Source: Kitasatospora sp. NBC_01250 (GTDB lineage: Bacteria; Actinomycetota; Actinomycetes; Streptomycetales; Streptomycetaceae). Taken from it: DNA of 64,000 nucleotides. Below the pieces are notes generated by a model. The model saw nothing but the letters and a program-made list of their open reading frames with translations, had not been told where the DNA came from and did no database searches. Positions within the stretch are counted from its first letter, which is position 1, and every line of letters starts with the position of its first letter. Shown one piece after another: positions 59,406 through 64,000 of this stretch. The DNA lies in contig NZ_CP108476.1 of the NCBI RefSeq assembly GCF_036226465.1, positions 4,836,001-4,900,000 of the forward strand, given 5' to 3'. The position numbers and the translations under genes were made by a program.

Positions 59406-60950
59406 GTGCAGCTAGCGATCGCTCACGAGACCATCGCGCGATGGCAGTTCGGCGTCACCACCGTCTACCACTTCCTCTTCGTCCCGCTGACGATCAGTCT
59501 GGCGGCGACGGTCGCCGGACTGGAGACGGCCTGGGTGCGCACGGGGAAGGACAAGTACTTCCACGCCACCAAGTTCTGGGGCAAGCTCTTCCTGATCAAC
59601 ATCGCCATGGGCGTGGTGACCGGGATCGTGCAGGAGTTCCAGTTCGGGATGAACTGGTCGGACTACTCACGCTTCGTCGGCGACGTCTTCGGGGCGCCGC
59701 TGGCGATGGAGGCGCTGATCGCCTTCTTCTTCGAGTCCACCTTCATCGGGCTGTGGATCTTCGGCTGGGACAAGCTGCCGAAGAAGATCCACTGCGCCTG
59801 CATCTGGCTGGTGGCGCTGGGCACCGTGCTCTCCGCCTACTTCATCCTGGCGGCCAACTCCTGGATGCAGCACCCCGCCGGCTACACGATCGACCCGGTG
59901 ACCCACAAGGCCCAGCTCACCGACATCACCAAGGTGCTCTTCCAGGACACCTCGCTGGTGGTGGCCTTCCACACGCTCACCGCGGCCTTCCTGACCGGCG
60001 CCGCCTTCATGGTCGGCATCGCCTCGTACCACCTGTGGAAGACCAAGCGCCGCCCGGAAGGGGCCGACACCCGCAGGACCGCCTCGATGCGCGTCTCGCT
60101 GCGGCTGGGCCTGGTGATGGCGGTGGTCGCCGGCCTCGGCACCGCGATCAGCGGCGACACGCTGGGCAAGGTGATGTTCGAGCAGCAGCCGATGAAGATG
60201 GCCTCCGCCGAGGCGCTGTGGGACACCCAGGCGCCCGCGCCGTTCTCCATCTTCGCGATCGGCAACGTCAACGCGGGCCACAACTCGGTGGAGTTGGAGG
60301 TCCCGGGGATACTCTCCTTCCTGGCCCACAGCGACTTCAGCTCCCCGGTGCCCGGCATCAACGACACCGCCGCCGCCGAGGCGGCCAAGTACGGCGGCAA
60401 GCCCACCGACTACATCCCCAACATCTTCGTGACCTACTGGGGCTTCCGCCTCATGATGGGCTTCGGGATGACCTCCTTCGTGGCCGGCGCGATCGGGCTC
60501 TGGACCACCCGCAAGAAGTTCTTCCTGGCGCCGGAGTTCCGCACCGGCGAGGACGAGCCGCCGCGCCTGATGCTCACGAAGAACCGCGAGCTCGGCCCGC
60601 AGCTGACCAAGTGGAGCTGGCGGATCGGCATCCTGACCATGGGCTTCCCACTGATCGCCAACAGCTTCGGCTGGATCTTCACCGAGATGGGCCGTCAGCC
60701 CTGGGCGGTCTTCGGCCTGATGACCACCGCCGACGCCGTCTCCCCCAACGTCAGCGTGACCACCCAGGTGATCGCGTTCAGCACCTTCACCGCGCTCTAC
60801 GCGGTCCTCGCCGTGGTCGAGGTCCGGCTGCTGCACAAGTACGCCAAGGCCGGCCCGGACGTCGACGAGCGCCCGCCCGCCAAGGACCCCACGCTGCGCG
60901 GCCCCGCCTCGGACGAGGACGCCGACAAGCCGCTCGCCTTCGCCTACTGA
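59406..60950 (+). CDS. cydA: Cytochrome bd ubiquinol oxidase subunit I
   Basis: A 514-residue haem-bearing subunit. Helix 1 carries RWQFGVTTVYHFLFVPLT with the haem histidine H22; FFESTFIGLWIFGW and VVAFHTLTAAFLTGAAF hold further ligands, and MGRQPWAV is the conserved end of the Q-loop region, which here is the short form. It reduces oxygen to water using menaquinol without pumping protons. GTG 59406 follows GGAAGAGGGCGAA. First gene of the cydA-cydB-cydCD run, with a Rex operator upstream. Confidence 0.97.
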   Translation: MQLAIAHETIARWQFGVTTVYHFLFVPLTISLAATVAGLETAWVRTGKDKYFHATKFWGKLFLINIAMGVVTGIVQEFQFGMNWSDYSRFVGDVFGAPLAMEALIAFFFESTFIGLWIFGWDKLPKKIHCACIWLVALGTVLSAYFILAANSWMQHPAGYTIDPVTHKAQLTDITKVLFQDTSLVVAFHTLTAAFLTGAAFMVGIASYHLWKTKRRPEGADTRRTASMRVSLRLGLVMAVVAGLGTAISGDTLGKVMFEQQPMKMASAEALWDTQAPAPFSIFAIGNVNAGHNSVELEVPGILSFLAHSDFSSPVPGINDTAAAEAAKYGGKPTDYIPNIFVTYWGFRLMMGFGMTSFVAGAIGLWTTRKKFFLAPEFRTGEDEPPRLMLTKNRELGPQLTKWSWRIGILTMGFPLIANSFGWIFTEMGRQPWAVFGLMTTADAVSPNVSVTTQVIAFSTFTALYAVLAVVEVRLLHKYAKAGPDVDERPPAKDPTLRGPASDEDADKPLAFAY

Positions 60951-60968
60951 GCCGGGGAGAGAAGAGAC

Positions 60969-61994
<1,026 letters not shown>

Positions 61995-61997
61995 GCC

Positions 61998-64000
61998 ATG
62001 AAGCCCGTCGACCCCCGGCTGCTCGCCCAGGCCCGCACCACCCGGGTCTTCCTGGCCGGCTCGGTGCTGCTCGGCGGCACCGGCGCGCTGCTGCTGCTCG
62101 CCCAGGCCACGCTGATCGCCGAGATCATCGTCCGCTGCTTCCAACGCGGCCAGGGCCTGGGCCAGTTGGCCACCCCTCTGGTACTGCTGGCGGCCGTCGC
62201 GGTGGGCCGGGCGCTGGTCGCCTGGCTCACCGAGCTGACCGCCCACCGCTCGGTGGCCCGGGTCAAGTCGCAGCTGCGCGGCCGGCTGCTGGAGCACGCC
62301 ACCGCGCTCGGCCCCGGCTACCTGGCGGGCCGGCGCACCGGCGAGCTGACCACGCTCGCCACCCGGGGCGTCGACGCGCTGGACGACTACTTCGCCCGCT
62401 ACCTGCCGCAGCTCGCGCTGGCCGTCGTGGTGCCGGTGGTGCTGCTGGCCCGGATCGCGGGCGCCGACTGGGAGAGCGCGGCGGTCATCGCCGGCACGCT
62501 GCCGCTGATCCCGCTCTTCATGGTGCTGATCGGCTGGGCCACCAAGGACCGGATGGACCGCCAGTGGCGCGCGCTGGCCCGGCTCTCGCACCACTTCCTG
62601 GACGTGGTCGGCGGACTGCCCACGCTCAAGGTCTTCAACCGGGCCAAGGCCCAGGCCGAGGCGATCCGGCGGGTCACCGACGAGTACCGCCGGGCCACCC
62701 TGCGCACGCTGCGGATCGCCTTCGTCTCCTCCTTCGCGCTGGAGCTGCTGAGCACCATCTCGGTCGCCCTGGTCGCCGTCTCGATCGGCTTCCGGCTGGT
62801 GGACGGCAGCCTCCCGCTGGAGACCGGGCTGCTGGTGCTGGTCCTGGCCCCCGAGGTCTACCTCCCGCTGCGCCAGGTCGGCGCGCTCTACCACTCCAGC
62901 GCCGAGGGCCTGGCGGCGGCCGAGGAGGTCTTCGCCGTGCTGGAGACCCCGCTGCCCGCCGCCGGCACCGTCCCCGCCCCCGCGCTCGCGGGCGCCACCG
63001 TGACCCTGGGCCCGCTCACCGTCACCCACCCGGGCCGCACCGCCCCCGCGCTCGCCGGCACCCGCCTGGAGCTCGCCCCCGGCACCACCACCGCGCTCAC
63101 CGGGCCCAGCGGCGCGGGCAAGAGCACGCTGCTCGCCGTGCTGCTCGGTTTCGTCCGCCCCGACGCGGGCGGCGTCACGGTCACCGCCGCCGACGGGCGC
63201 GCCCACGACCTGGCGGAGCTGTCGCCCGAGTCCTGGCGCGCGCAGATCGCCTGGGTGCCGCAGCACCCGCACCTGTTCGCCGGCACGGTCGCCGACAACG
63301 TCCGCCTCGCCCGCCCGGACGCCCCCGAGGACGCGGTGCGGGCCGCGCTGGCCGCCGCGCACGCGCTGGACTTCGTGGAGCGGCTGCCCCAGGGCCTGCA
63401 CACCCCCCTCGGCGAGGGCGGCACCGGCCTGTCCGCCGGGCAGCGGCAGCGGCTCGCCCTGGCCCGCGCGCTGCTGACGGACCGTCCGCTGCTGCTGCTC
63501 GACGAGCCGACCGCCAACCTGGACGCGCAGAGCGAGGCGGCGATCGTGGCCGCCGTCCGGACGCTGGCCGAGGACCCGGCGCGCACCGTCCTGCTGGTGG
63601 CGCACCGGCCGGCGCTGCTCGCGGTGGCCGACCGGCGGGTGGCGCTGGCGGCTCCTGCGGCGGGGCCTGCCGCTGCTGGCGCTGCTTCGGCCGGCGTCTC
63701 CGCTCTTTCCGCACCTGCGACCCCGGTCGCCGCTGCCGCGCCTGCCGTTCCTGCCGCGCCTGTCCTCGTCCCCGCCACCGGCGCCCCGCTGCGCCGGGTC
63801 GCCGCGCTCTTCGCCGCCGCCGAGGCCGGCCGCCCGCGCCGCCGGTTCGCGCTCGCCGTGCTGCTCGGCAGCCTCGCGCTCGGCTGCGCCGTCGCGCTGC
63901 TCGCCACCTCCGGGTGGCTGATCTCCAAGGCCTCGCAACAGCCGCCCGTGCTCTACCTGATGATGGCCGTCACCTCGGTGCGCGCCTTCGGCGTCGGCCG
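61998..64000 (+). CDS. cydCD: CydC/CydD fusion ABC transporter, 3' part outside window
   Basis: Partial: 667 codons visible. First half: ABC transmembrane domain (LLAQATLIAEIIVRCFQRGQ, GYLAGRRTGELTTLATRGVD), then an ATPase with GPSGAGKST near residue 368, LSAGQRQRLALARALL and LLLDEPTANLD. After an Ala/Pro-rich linker a second transmembrane domain begins (RRFALAVLLGSLALGCAVAL, ATSGWLISKASQ), so CydD and CydC are one protein, as usual in Streptomyces. It exports thiols and is needed for bd-oxidase assembly. ATG 61998 starts 3 bases after the cydB stop. Confidence 0.94.
   Translation, partial: MKPVDPRLLAQARTTRVFLAGSVLLGGTGALLLLAQATLIAEIIVRCFQRGQGLGQLATPLVLLAAVAVGRALVAWLTELTAHRSVARVKSQLRGRLLEHATALGPGYLAGRRTGELTTLATRGVDALDDYFARYLPQLALAVVVPVVLLARIAGADWESAAVIAGTLPLIPLFMVLIGWATKDRMDRQWRALARLSHHFLDVVGGLPTLKVFNRAKAQAEAIRRVTDEYRRATLRTLRIAFVSSFALELLSTISVALVAVSIGFRLVDGSLPLETGLLVLVLAPEVYLPLRQVGALYHSSAEGLAAAEEVFAVLETPLPAAGTVPAPALAGATVTLGPLTVTHPGRTAPALAGTRLELAPGTTTALTGPSGAGKSTLLAVLLGFVRPDAGGVTVTAADGRAHDLAELSPESWRAQIAWVPQHPHLFAGTVADNVRLARPDAPEDAVRAALAAAHALDFVERLPQGLHTPLGEGGTGLSAGQRQRLALARALLTDRPLLLLDEPTANLDAQSEAAIVAAVRTLAEDPARTVLLVAHRPALLAVADRRVALAAPAAGPAAAGAASAGVSALSAPATPVAAAAPAVPAAPVLVPATGAPLRRVAALFAAAEAGRPRRRFALAVLLGSLALGCAVALLATSGWLISKASQQPPVLYLMMAVTSVRAFGVG

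Overview
The window is very GC-rich. Its genes start at GTG or TTG as readily as ATG, many overlap by GTGA or ATGA, and it carries typical actinomycete families (DUF397, DUF5753-type XRE regulators, DUF6879, a cydA-cydB-cydCD run). This points to a Streptomyces or Kitasatospora chromosome. Most of it is core-like; two blocks look accessory. No tRNA, rRNA, CRISPR array, intact IS element or origin was seen.

Layout. 1-9310: end of a flavin monooxygenase, argS, paaN with a divergent TetR gene, then an Lrp regulator divergent from a three-gene 2-oxoacid dehydrogenase (bkdA/B/C-like) operon. Near-identical palindromes at the paaN/tetR and bkd promoters suggest a single TetR regulon. 9311-14690: an accessory island with DUF6879, two DUF5753-type XRE regulators, DUF397, very small proteins, a GNAT protein, and a four-gene minus-strand operon with every junction overlapping, headed by an RsbW-like ATPase. 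14850-25810: globin-flavoreductase, Nudix, small membrane proteins, cupin, TenA, a TIM-barrel-like protein, an NfeD-like/flotillin pair, TPP-riboswitch thiC and a bacilliredoxin lacking one cysteine of its CGC motif. 25919-29761: VapBC toxin-antitoxin pair, DUF885 peptidase, MarR, Nudix.

30013-41097 is the most interesting part. A cytosolic two-component pair faces a minus-strand cluster: AvrD-family enzyme, a 65-residue coupled ORF, P-loop NTPase, FabH-type KASIII, acyl carrier protein, HAD phosphatase, flavin monooxygenase, SnoaL-like protein and a degenerate SDR. Between the last two lie two deletion scars (MFS transporter and quinone oxidoreductase remnants). The gene set suggests a route in which a beta-ketoacyl-ACP is joined to a phosphorylated sugar by AvrD and then dephosphorylated and oxidised, making a syringolide- or butenolide-like small molecule. 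That product is inference.

41098-50442: MFS exporter, oxidoreductase, GNAT, YrdB-like, metallophosphatase, LacI, HisC/Pat aminotransferase, a frameshifted MocR regulator and a VOC protein. 50776-59147: a MacA/MacB-type tripartite export system with a Gly-rich membrane protein and an OmpR-type two-component system whose kinase has a collagen-like extracellular stretch. 59259-64000: cytochrome bd operon cydA-cydB-cydCD (the last gene cut by the window end) behind a Rex-type operator.
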